NCBI RefSeq assembly: GCF_019047785.1
Contig: NZ_CP077290.1
Span: 1,240,001-1,304,000, forward strand
DNA length: 64,000 nucleotides
DNA from: Enterobacter cancerogenus
GTDB taxonomy: Bacteria; Pseudomonadota; Gammaproteobacteria; Enterobacterales; Enterobacteriaceae
Direction of reading: 5' to 3'
The notes under the pieces are model-generated. The model made no database searches. It had not been told where the DNA came from and saw only the letters and a list, made by a program, of their open reading frames with translations. The position numbers were made by a program, and so were the translations under genes. Shown piece after piece: positions 39,677 to 49,919 of this stretch (positions within the stretch are counted from its first letter, which is position 1; every line of letters begins with the position of its first letter).

Positions 39677-41074
39677 TCAGAAAATAGTGAATGGCGCGAT
39701 GACCATGAATTTCACGTCACGTTCATCCTGGAAGATGTTGCCGTAACCGCCCGCATAGCTTGGGATATCGGAGTGGTTGTCATACTGCGTGAAGTGCAGT
39801 TTGAACATGGTGCCCTTGGCACGCCCGTCCTGCAGGGTGTAGCTCGCATCCAGACTGTAGGAGGACTCTTTCAGGCGGTAATTAGGATCGTAGTACGCAT
39901 CCGGGGTTGCCATATCAGCAGGCTTCGCGTCCCACGCGTAAGCATAAGAAGCACCGACCGCCCAGCCTGGCAGATTCCAGTTTTTCAGGTCATACATTGC
40001 ACCGAAGAAGACGGCTTTTTCACCGTCGGCGTTGAAGTCAGAGCGGTTATCCCACCAGATATCCAGACGACCGTTTGATGATGCATAAGTTGGGGTCATA
40101 CGCTGCAGGAAGTAACCCTGCTGCCCTTCCGCCTTCACCCACGTCCCTTCCAGACGCAGGTCAACCTGGCCCACCTTGTAACCGAAGGTCAGCGCCTGCA
40201 GCCATGCGGTACCGTCGTAGATATCGTTAACGGTGCCGTTGCTGGCTTTATCACGCGTGCCATAGAACTGATAGCTGGTGCTCAGCGGGCTGCCCACAAC
40301 GTCGAATTTGTAGCTGGCTTTCGCGAAATACTGATCGATATAGCCTTCAGCCTGTCCGAAGGCGGCTTCCAGTACCAGGTCGTTTTTGAAGTCATACTTC
40401 GCACCCAGGGAGTGGAGGTAGTCCACTTTAGTGGTTTTATCGTTCTGGTAGAACTTATCCATCTCAATGTGCCACGGCGCTTTGTATTCGTTGGTCCACA
40501 TATAGGAGAAGCTCAGCGCCCCGGCATCGCCGTAGTCAAAATTGGCCCCCGCTTCTGCGCCCTGATAGGTACCCGGCATGAAGCTCCAGTGTGGGGCTAA
40601 CAGCGTCTGTCCGGTTGGCTGAATATAACCTGCGCGCGCCCATACCGGGCCGTATTTGAATTTCGCCGCAGCCTTATAGAGGCTTATGCCGCTCTTATCC
40701 CCGGACCAGTCTTCGTCATAGGCTTTATTGCTGGAGGAGAATGCGATTTCGTTCGGGTGACCGCTGTCGCCGTTTTCCGCCATTTCAATTGCGGTAAACG
40801 CCGCAATATCCAGGCCAAACATATCCGCGGCATAACCCGACTGGAAGTCCAGGTTGGCGTTCCAGGTGGAGTGAGAAAGGTTGGTTTTGTATTTGTCTTC
40901 AGTGACGTCTTTACGGTCACGCTCACGCTGCCAGTAATAAATTCCGCCCGTGAGGGTTGAATCATCAATGAAACCTTCTGCTTTAGCCTCTGGCGCAATC
41001 ACCAGGCCCGACATTGCTGTCACACCGGCAATAGCCAGCGCCAGCGCACTACGTTTGCCACTGAACGTACGCAT
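39677..41074 (-). CDS. chiP: Chitoporin
   Basis: 465-residue outer-membrane porin of the OprD-like family for uptake of chitooligosaccharides. Signal peptide of about 32 residues ([23 protein letters not shown]). Strand-rich body and C-terminal [11 protein letters not shown] ending in Phe, as expected for barrel assembly. The leader contains a target for the ChiX small RNA over the ribosome site and a NagC-type operator further upstream, so synthesis should need both loss of NagC repression and titration of ChiX. Confidence 0.95.
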   Translation of the reverse strand: MRTFSGKRSALALAIAGVTAMSGLVIAPEAKAEGFIDDSTLTGGIYYWQRERDRKDVTEDKYKTNLSHSTWNANLDFQSGYAADMFGLDIAAFTAIEMAENGDSGHPNEIAFSSSNKAYDEDWSGDKSGISLYKAAAKFKYGPVWARAGYIQPTGQTLLAPHWSFMPGTYQGAEAGANFDYGDAGALSFSYMWTNEYKAPWHIEMDKFYQNDKTTKVDYLHSLGAKYDFKNDLVLEAAFGQAEGYIDQYFAKASYKFDVVGSPLSTSYQFYGTRDKASNGTVNDIYDGTAWLQALTFGYKVGQVDLRLEGTWVKAEGQQGYFLQRMTPTYASSNGRLDIWWDNRSDFNADGEKAVFFGAMYDLKNWNLPGWAVGASYAYAWDAKPADMATPDAYYDPNYRLKESSYSLDASYTLQDGRAKGTMFKLHFTQYDNHSDIPSYAGGYGNIFQDERDVKFMVIAPFTIF

Positions 41075-41079
41075 AGATT

Positions 41080-41093
41080 ATTCCTCTTTGACG
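41080..41093 (-). promoter_or_regulatory. ChiX small-RNA target over the chiP ribosome site
   Basis: The chiP mRNA reads CGTCAAAGAGGAAT here, including the Shine-Dalgarno AGAGGA. As I recall the ChiX seed (AUUCCUCUUUGACG), pairing would be perfect over 14 bases, the known mode of chiP silencing. Confidence 0.8.
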
Positions 41094-41182
41094 AATTAAA
41101 AACGCCTGAACGGCGAAAAATATAAAAGACCTAATGGTCAGGGGTAGTTAGAAATACCCTCGAATTAACTACCGTCTTTAGG

Positions 41183-41205
41183 TTATTTTTCGCGACGCGA
41201 ATTAT
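41183..41205. promoter_or_regulatory. NagC operator of chiP
   Basis: Palindrome with AT-rich arms (TTATT and AATTAT) around the perfect core TTCGCGACGCGAA, centred 120 bases upstream of chiP. It matches the shape of NagC sites and agrees with NagC control of chiP in E. coli. Confidence 0.65.
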
Positions 41206-41468
41206 CAATGCTTTTTCGTGGGCAAAACTCAGGATTATGACGAAGTGCACATAATTAGTAGTGCTTTGTAACATTTACGCCGAAGCGAGTAATGGCGGGG
41301 GGAAGCGCGATTTTTCAATGGCTAAGGGTTAAAAAACCTGTCTGTTAATTCCTCTTTACTGTTTTAGGGTATATACAAACTTTATTAAAAAAAATAAGTA
41401 GCACCGCATTGACCAGTTATTTTGACTTCCCTTATTAAAAGCGTTCTTTAATGGCATGATCATTAAAT

Positions 41469-41494
41469 AAAAAAACGCCGCAATTAGCGGCGTT
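41469..41494 (-). terminator. glnS terminator
   Basis: Stem AACGCCGC / GCGGCGTT, five-base loop, T run on the minus strand; 28 bases after the glnS stop. Confidence 0.87.
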
Positions 41495-41521
41495 TGTTTC
41501 TCATTGACCAGTGCAGCGATA

Positions 41522-43189
41522 TTATTCGCCGATTTTGGCCCAGGTATCGCGCAGACCGACAGTACGGTTAAATACCGGTTTTTCCGCAGTGCTGTAGCGG
41601 CTGTCCAGGCAGAAGTAACCCTCACGTTCAAACTGGAACGCTTTGCTGGTTTGTGCGGCTTTCAGCGACGGTTCGGCAAAGCCCTGCTTGATCACCAGTG
41701 ATTCCGGGTTAATCGTTGACAGGAAGTCTTCCGCAGCGCCTGGGTTAGGCACGCTGAACAGACGGTCATACAGGCGGAACTCAACCGGCAGCGCGTGCGA
41801 TGCGCTCACCCAGTGGATAACGCCCTTCACTTTACGGCCATCCGCCGGGTCTTTACTCAGCGTTTCGGCATCGTAAGAGCAGAAGATGGTGGTGATGTTG
41901 CCTTCCGCGTCTTTTTCAACGCGCTCGGCTTTAATCACGTACGCATTACGCAGACGGACTTCTTTGCCCAGCACCAGACGCTTGTACTGCTTGTTGGCTT
42001 CTTCGCGGAAATCCGCGCGATCGATCCAAATCTCACCGCTAAACGGCACATCACGTGTGCCCATTTCAGGCTTGCTCGGATGGTTCGGCATCGTCACCAT
42101 CTCGCTCTCGCCCTGCGGGTAGTTTTCGATAACCAGTTTAACCGGGTCGATCACCGCCATCGCGCGCGGAGCGTTTTCGTTCAGATCTTCACGGATGCAG
42201 GATTCCAGAGAGGCAATCTCAATGGTGTTGTCCTGTTTGGTCACACCAATACGTTTGCAGAACTCGCGGATAGAGGCAGAGGTGTAACCCCGGCGGCGCA
42301 GACCAGAGATGGTCGGCATACGCGGGTCATCCCAGCCTTCTACATGCTTGTCGGTTACCAGCAGGTTCAGCTTACGCTTGGACATCACCGTGTATTCCAG
42401 ATTCAGACGAGAGAACTCGTACTGACGCGGGTGCACAGGGATGGTGATGTTATCCAGCACCCAGTCGTACAGACGACGGTTGTCCTGGAACTCGAGAGTA
42501 CACAGGGAGTGCGTAATGCCTTCCAGCGCATCGCTGATGCAGTGGGTGAAGTCGTACATCGGGTAGATGCACCACTTGTTCCCGGTCTGGTGGTGTTCCG
42601 CGAACTTAATGCGGTACAGCACCGGGTCGCGCATGACGATGAATGGCGAGGCCATATCGATTTTGGCACGCAGACAGGCCTTGCCTTCTTCGAAGCCACC
42701 GGCACGCATTTTTTCAAACAGCGCCAGGTTCTCTTCTACGCTGCGGTCGCGGTACGGGCTGTTTTTACCCGGTGCGGTGAGCGAGCCGCGGTATTCACGG
42801 ATTTCGTCAGCAGAGAGCTCATCCACATATGCCAGACCTTTATTGATCAGCTCAACCGCATAGGCGAACAGCTGATCAAAATAGTTAGAGGAGTAGCAGA
42901 TATCGCCCGACCAGTTGAAGCCCAGCCATTGCACGTCGTTCTTGATGGACTCAACGTATTCGATGTCTTCTTTTGCAGGGTTAGTGTCATCGAAACGCAG
43001 GTTGCACTGTCCCTGGTAGTCTTGTGCGATACCAAAGTTCAGGCAGATAGATTTCGCGTGGCCGATGTGCAGGTAGCCGTTTGGCTCCGGCGGGAAACGC
43101 GTATGAACCGTGGTGTGCTTACCACTGGCCAGATCTTCATCAATGATCTGACGAATAAAGTTACTCGGGCGGGCTTCTGCCTCACTCAT
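41522..43189 (-). CDS. glnS: Glutaminyl-tRNA synthetase
   Basis: 555-residue class I synthetase charging the glutamine tRNAs, four of which are encoded 9 kb away. Signature motifs: [15 protein letters not shown] (HIGH) near residue 34 and VMSKRKLN (KMSKS equivalent) near 268; C-terminal anticodon-binding beta barrels follow. An AGGAA site precedes the ATG. Single-gene transcript with its own terminator. Confidence 0.97.
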   Translation of the reverse strand: MSEAEARPSNFIRQIIDEDLASGKHTTVHTRFPPEPNGYLHIGHAKSICLNFGIAQDYQGQCNLRFDDTNPAKEDIEYVESIKNDVQWLGFNWSGDICYSSNYFDQLFAYAVELINKGLAYVDELSADEIREYRGSLTAPGKNSPYRDRSVEENLALFEKMRAGGFEEGKACLRAKIDMASPFIVMRDPVLYRIKFAEHHQTGNKWCIYPMYDFTHCISDALEGITHSLCTLEFQDNRRLYDWVLDNITIPVHPRQYEFSRLNLEYTVMSKRKLNLLVTDKHVEGWDDPRMPTISGLRRRGYTSASIREFCKRIGVTKQDNTIEIASLESCIREDLNENAPRAMAVIDPVKLVIENYPQGESEMVTMPNHPSKPEMGTRDVPFSGEIWIDRADFREEANKQYKRLVLGKEVRLRNAYVIKAERVEKDAEGNITTIFCSYDAETLSKDPADGRKVKGVIHWVSASHALPVEFRLYDRLFSVPNPGAAEDFLSTINPESLVIKQGFAEPSLKAAQTSKAFQFEREGYFCLDSRYSTAEKPVFNRTVGLRDTWAKIGE

Positions 43190-43302
43190 CGTGGATTCCT
43201 CAAAGCATAAACAACGTATAACGGCATATGATCTTATAAGCCGGACGTAGTGACAACCTTTAAAACGTCTATTCAGAATAAAATAATGGGGACAATAACC
43301 GC

Positions 43303-43337
43303 AAAAAAAAGCGGCGGAGGTTATCCCCCCGCCGCTT
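43303..43337 (-). terminator. nagE terminator
   Basis: Nine-base stem AAGCGGCGG / CCGCCGCTT with an 11-base loop and eight T on the minus strand, about 25 bases after the nagE stop. Confidence 0.86.
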
Positions 43338-43362
43338 AAGGCATGACTCTACTCAGGAGCGA

Positions 43363-45312
43363 TTACTTGCCTTTAATCTCATACAGTGGGGTTTGGCCCG
43401 CAACGACCTGACCTTTCGCCTGAATGACCAGGCCGCTGAAGTCGTCGATGTTGCTGCAAACCACCGGGCTAATCATCGAGCGCGCATTGGCGTTCAGGTA
43501 GTCCAGATCCATTTCCAGAATCGGTTGGCCTGCGACCACTTCAGCCCCCTCTTCCACCAGGCGAGTAAAGCCCTGGCCGTTCAGCGCCACGGTATCGATA
43601 CCCATGTGGACAACGATCTCCGCGCCGTTTTCGGTCTCAAGACAGAACGCGTGGTTGGTGTTGAAGATTTTCACGATAGTACCAGCTGCCGGAGACACCA
43701 CGGTTTTTTCCGTTGGTTTAACAGCGACACCGTCACCGACCGCTTTGCTGGCGAACGCTTCGTCTGGCACCTGCTCAATCGCTACCACTTCACCGGTCAC
43801 CGGAGAGACCAGGGCAGCGATGGTTACCGCATTTGGCACAGCCTGCGGTTTCACCACCGGAGCGTCAGCCACTGGCGCGCTATCCGTTGAGGCGGCAGCT
43901 ACCGGCCCACGGGCAACCACTTTTTTCATTTCATCGCCGATAGATTCGGCTTTCGCACCCACGATAACCTGGATGGTTTGTTTGTTCAGTTTCACCACAC
44001 CAGACGCACCCAGGCGTTTGCACATTGCATCGCTGACGCGCGCGGAGTCGGCCACGGTCAGGCGCAGACGGGTAATACAGGCATCAATGGCTTTCAGGTT
44101 ATCGGTACCACCCACAGCGGCAACGTAGTTGGTTGCCAGCTGGGTTAAACCTTCTTCGGTATTGCTGTTTGCTTCACTGGTCACAACGTCGTCTTTGGTA
44201 TCTTCGCGGCCCGGCGTCTTCAGGTTAAACATACGAATAACCGCGCTGAACAGAACGAAGTAGATAACGAAGAAGATCAGGCCCATCACCACCAGCATCC
44301 AGACGTTGCTGCTTGCCGCCGGCAGGTTGTACATCAACACATAGTCGATGGCGCCTGCTGAGAAGGAGAAGCCAGCGTGGATACCCAGAAGGGTGGCAAC
44401 GAACAGGCTGATACCGGTCAGGATAGCGTGCATGAGATACAGCAGCGGAGCCAGGAACATGAACAGGAATTCCAGTGGCTCGGTTACGCCGGTCAGGAAG
44501 GCCGTAATCGCAACGGACAACAGCATACCGCCAACCATTGGGCGACGCGCTTTCGGCGCAGCCAGGTACATTGCCAGCGCAGCACCAGGCAGACCAAACA
44601 TCATGATAGGGAAGAAGCCAGACATGAACATGCCCGCGGTGCCGTCGCCTGCGTAGAAGCGGTTGATATCACCGTGGAATACCGCGCCAGCGGCGTTAGT
44701 GAATTCACCAATCTGGAACCAGGCGATAGTGTTCAGTACCTGATGCAGACCCGTTGGGATCAGCAGACGGTTGATGAAACCGAAGATACCCGCACCCAGT
44801 GCGCCCGCAGAAACGATCCACTCGCCACCCGCATGGATAGCGTGTTGAACTGGTGGCCATACGTAGCCGAAAATGGCGGCGAGGATCAGACAGAAGAAGC
44901 CCGTCGCAATCGGTACAAAACGTTTACCGCCAAAGAAGCTCAGGAAGTCAGGCAGCTTGATACCAGCCCAGCGGTTATAGACGGCACCACCGACCAGACC
45001 GGTAATGATACCCGCCAGGACACCCATGTTGATTTCAGGGTTGATGGTTACCATCGCTTTGGTGAGGATGAAGTAACCTACAGCCCCTGCCAGTGCCGCA
45101 GCACCAGCACTATCTTTTGACCAGCTTGACGCCACACCGATGGCGAAAATCAGCGCCAGGTTGTCAAAAATTGCGCCGCCAGCCTGGGCAATAAACGGCA
45201 CGTTAAGAAGATCGGGTTGCCCGAATCGCAGCAGCAGCGCTGCAACCGGTAGCACGGCGATAGGGAGCTGCAAAGCCCTACCGAGGCGCTGGAAAAAACC
45301 TAAAATATTCAT
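43363..45312 (-). CDS. nagE: N-acetylglucosamine-specific PTS enzyme IICBA
   Basis: 649-residue fused phosphotransferase permease that imports and phosphorylates N-acetylglucosamine. Membrane EIIC domain (about 1-370), EIIB domain with phosphocysteine in ACITRLRLTV (about residue 412), Ala/Val-rich linker, and EIIA domain with phosphohistidine in EIVVHMGIDTV (about residue 570). Its product, N-acetylglucosamine 6-phosphate, is the NagA substrate and the NagC inducer. Divergent from nagB across shared operators. Confidence 0.97.
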   Translation of the reverse strand: MNILGFFQRLGRALQLPIAVLPVAALLLRFGQPDLLNVPFIAQAGGAIFDNLALIFAIGVASSWSKDSAGAAALAGAVGYFILTKAMVTINPEINMGVLAGIITGLVGGAVYNRWAGIKLPDFLSFFGGKRFVPIATGFFCLILAAIFGYVWPPVQHAIHAGGEWIVSAGALGAGIFGFINRLLIPTGLHQVLNTIAWFQIGEFTNAAGAVFHGDINRFYAGDGTAGMFMSGFFPIMMFGLPGAALAMYLAAPKARRPMVGGMLLSVAITAFLTGVTEPLEFLFMFLAPLLYLMHAILTGISLFVATLLGIHAGFSFSAGAIDYVLMYNLPAASSNVWMLVVMGLIFFVIYFVLFSAVIRMFNLKTPGREDTKDDVVTSEANSNTEEGLTQLATNYVAAVGGTDNLKAIDACITRLRLTVADSARVSDAMCKRLGASGVVKLNKQTIQVIVGAKAESIGDEMKKVVARGPVAAASTDSAPVADAPVVKPQAVPNAVTIAALVSPVTGEVVAIEQVPDEAFASKAVGDGVAVKPTEKTVVSPAAGTIVKIFNTNHAFCLETENGAEIVVHMGIDTVALNGQGFTRLVEEGAEVVAGQPILEMDLDYLNANARSMISPVVCSNIDDFSGLVIQAKGQVVAGQTPLYEIKGK

Positions 45313-45425
45313 CCTATTCCCCCTACGAGACCCTTTGTGAAGACTCGCACGTAAACTATGTTTTTATTGTGTCGACAACGATAGATACCGTTGATGATTC
45401 ACTGGCATGGTGAGTGTGTGAAAAA

Positions 45426-45446
45426 TTAATTCGTATCGCAAATTAA
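45426..45446. promoter_or_regulatory. NagC operator proximal to nagE
   Basis: 21-base palindrome with arms TTAATT and AATTAA and a G/C pair five bases inside each arm. It resembles the E. coli nagE operator. Confidence 0.72.
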
Positions 45447-45458
45447 ACACCTATTTTT

Positions 45459-45474
45459 TGTGATTTTTGTCACC
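45459..45474. promoter_or_regulatory. CRP-cAMP site between nagE and nagB
   Basis: TGTGATTTTTGTCACC keeps TGTGA-N6-TCAC. It lies between the two NagC operators, where CRP assists divergent activation in E. coli. Confidence 0.78.
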
Positions 45475-45519
45475 AAATATCGTTAACCACCCTCCCTTTC
45501 ACTGGCTAACAGCGAAAAC

Positions 45520-45540
45520 TTATTTTATCATTCAAAAAAT
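45520..45540. promoter_or_regulatory. NagC operator proximal to nagB
   Basis: AT-rich imperfect palindrome beginning TTATTTTATC and ending AAAAAAT, like the E. coli nagB operator. Less symmetric than the nagE-side site. Confidence 0.6.
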
Positions 45541-45637
45541 CAAGACGGATTGATCCGGCCTGAAGTTTCCAGGTTACGCTTAGTTCAGGCTCCCTAATCA
45601 TCCGCCCACTTTATTACTTTAACTTTAGAGGTGAACA

Positions 45638-46438
45638 ATGAGACTGATTCCCCTGGCAACAGCTGAACAGGTCGGTAAATGGGCTGCACGTCATATCGTT
45701 AACCGCATTAACGCGTTCAAACCAACGGCAGATCGTCCTTTCGTTCTGGGCCTGCCTACCGGCGGCACCCCGCTGACGGCATACAAAGCGCTGGTTGAAA
45801 TGCACAAAGCGGGCCAGGTTAGCTTCAAGCATGTTGTAACCTTTAATATGGACGAATATGTGGGCCTGCCGAAGGAGCATCCGGAAAGCTACCACAGCTT
45901 CATGCACCGTAACTTCTTTGACCACGTTGATATTCCAGCTGAAAACATTAATCTGCTGAATGGTAACGCGCCCGATATTGACGCAGAATGCCGCCAGTAC
46001 GAAGAAAAAATCCGCTCTTACGGCAAAATTCACCTGTTTATGGGCGGCGTGGGTAACGATGGTCACATCGCGTTTAACGAGCCAGCCTCTTCTCTGGCTT
46101 CCCGTACTCGTATTAAAACCCTGACCCATGACACCCGCGTGGCAAACTCTCGCTTCTTTGATGGCGACGTTAACCAGGTACCAAAATTCGCCCTGACCGT
46201 GGGCGTAGGTACCCTGCTGGATGCCGAGGAGGTCATGATTCTGGTGCTGGGCGGCGTGAAAGCGCAGGCGCTCCAGGCAGCCGTTGAAGGCAACGTTAAC
46301 CATATGTGGACCATCAGCTGCCTGCAGCTGCACCCGAAATCAGTGATCGTGTGTGACGAACCGTCCACGATGGAACTGAAGGTCAAAACGCTGAAATACT
46401 TCAACGAGCTAGAAGCAGAAAACATTAAAGGTCTGTAA
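45638..46438 (+). CDS. nagB: Glucosamine-6-phosphate deaminase
   Basis: 266-residue hexameric enzyme converting glucosamine 6-phosphate to fructose 6-phosphate and ammonia. Family motifs [27 protein letters not shown] (catalytic Asp72) and [13 protein letters not shown] (Asp141, His143) are intact. First gene of nagBACD; AGAGGTGAAC supplies the ribosome site. Confidence 0.98.
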   Translation: MRLIPLATAEQVGKWAARHIVNRINAFKPTADRPFVLGLPTGGTPLTAYKALVEMHKAGQVSFKHVVTFNMDEYVGLPKEHPESYHSFMHRNFFDHVDIPAENINLLNGNAPDIDAECRQYEEKIRSYGKIHLFMGGVGNDGHIAFNEPASSLASRTRIKTLTHDTRVANSRFFDGDVNQVPKFALTVGVGTLLDAEEVMILVLGGVKAQALQAAVEGNVNHMWTISCLQLHPKSVIVCDEPSTMELKVKTLKYFNELEAENIKGL

Positions 46439-46445
46439 TTTTATC

Positions 46446-46478
46446 ACCGCCCCGTTACGCAGGGGCGGTCGTTTTTTT
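46446..46478 (+). terminator. Terminator-like hairpin between nagB and nagA
   Basis: Eight-base stem ACCGCCCC / GGGGCGGT, eight-base loop, then CG and seven T, ending 15 bases before nagA. It should reduce nagACD transcription relative to nagB. Confidence 0.82.
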
Positions 46479-46493
46479 AAACCGGGGGTCGAT

Positions 46494-47642
46494 ATGTACG
46501 CTTTAACCCACGGTCGGATTTATACCGGCCATGAAATTCTGGATGACCATGCGATTGTGATCGCTAATGGCCTGATTGAACGTGTTTGTCCGCTGGCTGA
46601 GTTGCCGCCGGAGATAGAACAGCGCTCACTCAACGGAGCAATAATCTCCCCCGGTTTCATTGATGTACAGCTCAACGGCTGCGGCGGCGTGCAGTTTAAC
46701 GACACGCCAGAGGCCGTTACGGTCGAGACGCTGGAAATCATGCAGAAAGCCAACGAGAAATCGGGCTGTACCAGCTATCTGCCTACGCTGATTACCAGCA
46801 GCGATGACCTGATGAAGCAGGGTATCCGCGTGATGCGCGACTACCTGGCGAAACACCCTAACCAGGCGCTGGGTCTGCACCTGGAAGGGCCATGGCTGAA
46901 CATGGTCAAGAAAGGCACGCACAACCCGGATTATGTCCGCAAGCCGGATGCCGAACTGGTTGACTACATGTGCGCGAACGCCGATGTGATCACCAAAGTG
47001 ACGCTGGCGCCTGAAATGACCGGTACTGAGGTCATCAGCAAACTGGCCGCCGCCGGGATTGTGGTGTCCGCAGGTCACTCCAACGCCACGCTGAAAGAGG
47101 CGAAAGCCGGTTTCCGCGCGGGCATTACCTTTGCGACGCACCTCTATAACGCCATGCCGTATATTACGGGTCGCGAACCGGGTCTCGTCGGGGCAATTCT
47201 GGACGAGCCAGACGTTTACTGCGGCATTATTGCCGACGGCCTGCACGTTGATTACACCAATATCCGTAATGCGAAACGCCTGAAGGGCGATAAGCTGTGT
47301 CTGGTCACCGATGCTACCGCACCGGCAGGGGCAAATATTGAACAGTTCATTTTTGCTGGTAAAACAATATACTACCGTAATGGACTGTGTGTGGATGAAA
47401 ACGGCACGCTGAGCGGGTCTTCCCTGACAATGATTGAAGGGGTCCGTAACCTCGTAGAGCATTGCGGCATTGCACTTGATGAAGTGCTGCGGATGGCCAC
47501 GCTTTATCCGGCGCGTGCAATCGGCGTGGATAAACAACTGGGCGGGATTGCACCGGGTATGGTGGCAAACCTGACGGCCTTCACACACGATTATAAAATT
47601 ATTAAGACCATCGTTAATGGTAACGAGGTCGTCACTGAGTAA
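46494..47642 (+). CDS. nagA: N-acetylglucosamine-6-phosphate deacetylase
   Basis: 382-residue amidohydrolase producing glucosamine 6-phosphate and acetate, and so removing the NagC inducer. Metal and catalytic residues lie in [35 protein letters not shown] and the [10 protein letters not shown] segment (catalytic Asp). A GGGGGTC ribosome site follows the intercistronic terminator. Confidence 0.97.
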   Translation: MYALTHGRIYTGHEILDDHAIVIANGLIERVCPLAELPPEIEQRSLNGAIISPGFIDVQLNGCGGVQFNDTPEAVTVETLEIMQKANEKSGCTSYLPTLITSSDDLMKQGIRVMRDYLAKHPNQALGLHLEGPWLNMVKKGTHNPDYVRKPDAELVDYMCANADVITKVTLAPEMTGTEVISKLAAAGIVVSAGHSNATLKEAKAGFRAGITFATHLYNAMPYITGREPGLVGAILDEPDVYCGIIADGLHVDYTNIRNAKRLKGDKLCLVTDATAPAGANIEQFIFAGKTIYYRNGLCVDENGTLSGSSLTMIEGVRNLVEHCGIALDEVLRMATLYPARAIGVDKQLGGIAPGMVANLTAFTHDYKIIKTIVNGNEVVTE

Positions 47643-47650
47643 GTAAAAGT

Positions 47651-48871
47651 ATGACAACAGGCGGACAAGCTCAAATCGGTAATGTCGATCTCGTTAAACA
47701 ACTTAACAGCGCGGCAGTTTATCGCCTGATTGACCAGCACGGGCCAATCTCTCGAATTCAGATAGCCGAACAAAGCCAGCTTGCGCCTGCCAGCGTGACA
47801 AAAATCACGCGTCAGCTTATTGAGCGCGGTCTGATCAAAGAAGTCGATCAGCAGGCCTCCACCGGGGGGCGCCGCGCTATCTCTATCGTCACCGAAACCC
47901 GCAACTTTCAGGCCATCGGCGTCCGTCTTGGCCGTCATGACACCACGCTGACCCTTTACGATCTGAGCAGCAAAGCGATTGCTGAAGAGCACTATCCGCT
48001 GCCCGAGCGCACGCAGGAGACGCTGGAACATGCGCTGCTGAACACCATTGCGCTGTTTATGGAAAGCTGCCAGCGCAAGATCCGTGAACTCATTGCCATC
48101 TCTGTGATTTTACCCGGCCTCGTCGACCCCGAAAGCGGAGTGATCCGGTATATGCCGCACATTCAGGTAGAGAACTGGGGGCTGGTCGATGCGCTCGAAA
48201 AACGGTTCAACGTGACCTGCTTTGTCGGCCACGACATCCGTTCTCTGGCGCTGGCAGAGCACTATTTTGGTGCGAGTCAGGACTGCGAAGACTCTATTCT
48301 GGTGCGCGTTCACCGTGGAACCGGGGCAGGCATTATTTCCAATGGCCGTATCTTTATTGGCCGCAACGGCAACGTGGGTGAAATCGGTCATATCCAGGTG
48401 GAACCGCTTGGCGAACGCTGCCACTGCGGTAACTTTGGCTGCCTTGAGACCGTTGCCGCCAACGCTGCGATTGAACACCGCGTTCGCCATCTGCTTGAGC
48501 AGGGCTATCAAAGCCGCGTCACGCTGGATGACTGTAAAATCGGGGCGATTTGCAAAGCCGCGAATAAAGGCGATGCGCTGGCCTGCGAGGTGATTGAGCA
48601 GGTCGGTCGTCATCTGGGCAAAACCATTGCCATTGCCATCAACCTGTTTAACCCGCAAAAAGTGGTCATTGCCGGTGAAATCGTCGAAGCCGAAAGAGTG
48701 CTGCTGCCCGCGATTGAAGGCTGCATTAACACCCAGGCGCTGAAGGCATTTCGTCAGAACCTGCCGGTCGTGCGTTCCACGCTGGATCACCGCTCAGCGA
48801 TCGGCGCGTTTGCGCTGGTGAAGCGCGCCATGCTCAACGGTATTCTGCTCCAGCATTTGCTGGAAAGCTGA
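47651..48871 (+). CDS. nagC: NagC transcriptional repressor (ROK family)
   Basis: 406-residue regulator of amino-sugar genes. N-terminal winged helix-turn-helix (ISRIQIAEQSQLAPASVTKI), then a ROK domain with the zinc motif CHCGNFGCLE and the ATPase-like VHRGTGAGII. It binds N-acetylglucosamine 6-phosphate and should act at the operators upstream of nagE, nagB and chiP. It starts eight bases after nagA. Confidence 0.97.
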   Translation: MTTGGQAQIGNVDLVKQLNSAAVYRLIDQHGPISRIQIAEQSQLAPASVTKITRQLIERGLIKEVDQQASTGGRRAISIVTETRNFQAIGVRLGRHDTTLTLYDLSSKAIAEEHYPLPERTQETLEHALLNTIALFMESCQRKIRELIAISVILPGLVDPESGVIRYMPHIQVENWGLVDALEKRFNVTCFVGHDIRSLALAEHYFGASQDCEDSILVRVHRGTGAGIISNGRIFIGRNGNVGEIGHIQVEPLGERCHCGNFGCLETVAANAAIEHRVRHLLEQGYQSRVTLDDCKIGAICKAANKGDALACEVIEQVGRHLGKTIAIAINLFNPQKVVIAGEIVEAERVLLPAIEGCINTQALKAFRQNLPVVRSTLDHRSAIGAFALVKRAMLNGILLQHLLES

Positions 48872-48917
48872 TCGGACCTTATAGTAATGCCCTCTCTTTT
48901 GTGATGTCGGATTGTCC

Positions 48918-49670
48918 ATGACCATTAAGAACGTAATTTGTGATATTGACGGCGTGCTGATGCACGACAACGTTGCCGTGCCGGGTGCTGCGGAGTTTCT
49001 TGGCCGTATCATCGACAAAGGAATGCCACTGGTTCTTCTCACGAACTACCCTTCTCAAACTGGTCAGGACCTGGCGAACCGCTTTGCTACCGCGGGCGTT
49101 AACGTGCCGGACAGCGTGTTTTACACCTCTGCGATGGCAACGGCTGATTTTCTGAAGCGTCAGGAAGGGAAAAAAGCCTACGTCGTGGGCGAAGGGGCGT
49201 TGATCCACGAGCTGTACAAGGCGGGCTTTACCATCACCGATGTGAATCCGGATTTTGTGATCGTCGGTGAAACCCGTTCCTACAACTGGGAGATGATGCA
49301 CAAAGCTTCCTACTTCGTCGCCAACGGCGCGCGGTTTATCGCCACCAATCCGGATACTCATGGTCGTGGGTTTTACCCGGCCTGCGGCGCGCTGTGCGCC
49401 GGTATCGAAAAAATCTCGGGCCGTAAACCGTTCTATGTTGGCAAACCTAGCCCGTGGATCATCCGCGCGGCGCTGAACACCATGCAGGCGCACTCTGAAG
49501 AGACCGTCATTGTCGGCGACAACCTGCGCACCGATATCCTGGCCGGTTTTCAGGCTGGTCTTGAGACCATCCTGGTGCTTTCCGGCGTGTCGACCATTGA
49601 TGACATCGACAGTATGCCGTTTCGGCCAAGCTGGATTTACCCTTCGGTCAATGAAATCGACATTATCTGA
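48918..49670 (+). CDS. nagD: Ribonucleotide monophosphatase NagD (HAD family)
   Basis: 250-residue HAD phosphatase of the NagD type, active on nucleoside monophosphates, UMP in particular. Motif I CDIDGVLMHD, motif II in LLTNYPS, and motif III/IV in GKPSP and VGDNLRTDI. The ATG at 48918 gives the E. coli length; a TTG two codons upstream is in frame but unnecessary. Last gene of the nag operon. Confidence 0.95.
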   Translation: MTIKNVICDIDGVLMHDNVAVPGAAEFLGRIIDKGMPLVLLTNYPSQTGQDLANRFATAGVNVPDSVFYTSAMATADFLKRQEGKKAYVVGEGALIHELYKAGFTITDVNPDFVIVGETRSYNWEMMHKASYFVANGARFIATNPDTHGRGFYPACGALCAGIEKISGRKPFYVGKPSPWIIRAALNTMQAHSEETVIVGDNLRTDILAGFQAGLETILVLSGVSTIDDIDSMPFRPSWIYPSVNEIDII

Positions 49671-49676
49671 CGTCGG

Positions 49677-49700
49677 ACCACGCCTCAGGGCGTGGTTTTT
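49677..49700 (+). terminator. nagBACD operon terminator
   Basis: Stem ACCACGCC / GGCGTGGT, loop TCAG, five T, beginning seven bases after the nagD stop. Confidence 0.86.
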
Positions 49701-49919
49701 CATTTATAGCGCCTGAAAACCTCACCCCACCTAATAAAAAGCGCAATTCATTGAGAAATCCTCAATAAAAGCACGTTTGAGATACGTGTTTTTCAACATT
49801 CTGCAATTGTCATTGCACTATTTGCGTTTTAGCCCGTAAAACCCTTGCGCGCCCTGCCCCTTTGCGGCATTTTCATAAGCAAGCAACATCACAATGCAAC
49901 AGGGTTAACGGAGAAGGTT

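Larger units (their letters stand above)
41075..41521. other. chiP upstream region
   Basis: 447 bases between the chiP start and the glnS stop. It contains the ChiX target, the NagC operator and the glnS terminator. The AT-rich part at 41350-41460 holds nothing I recognise. Confidence 0.6.
45313..45637. other. nagE-nagB divergent control region
   Basis: 325 bases holding two NagC-type operators and one CRP-type site. The operators are centred 94 bases (about nine helical turns) apart, suited to looping by NagC as shown in E. coli. Confidence 0.75.

Noticed and set aside
41795..43210. A 471-codon open frame on the plus strand opposite glnS
   Set aside because: It lies entirely antisense to a conserved synthetase, has no family motifs and a His/Arg/Val-rich composition typical of the reverse of GC-rich coding DNA.
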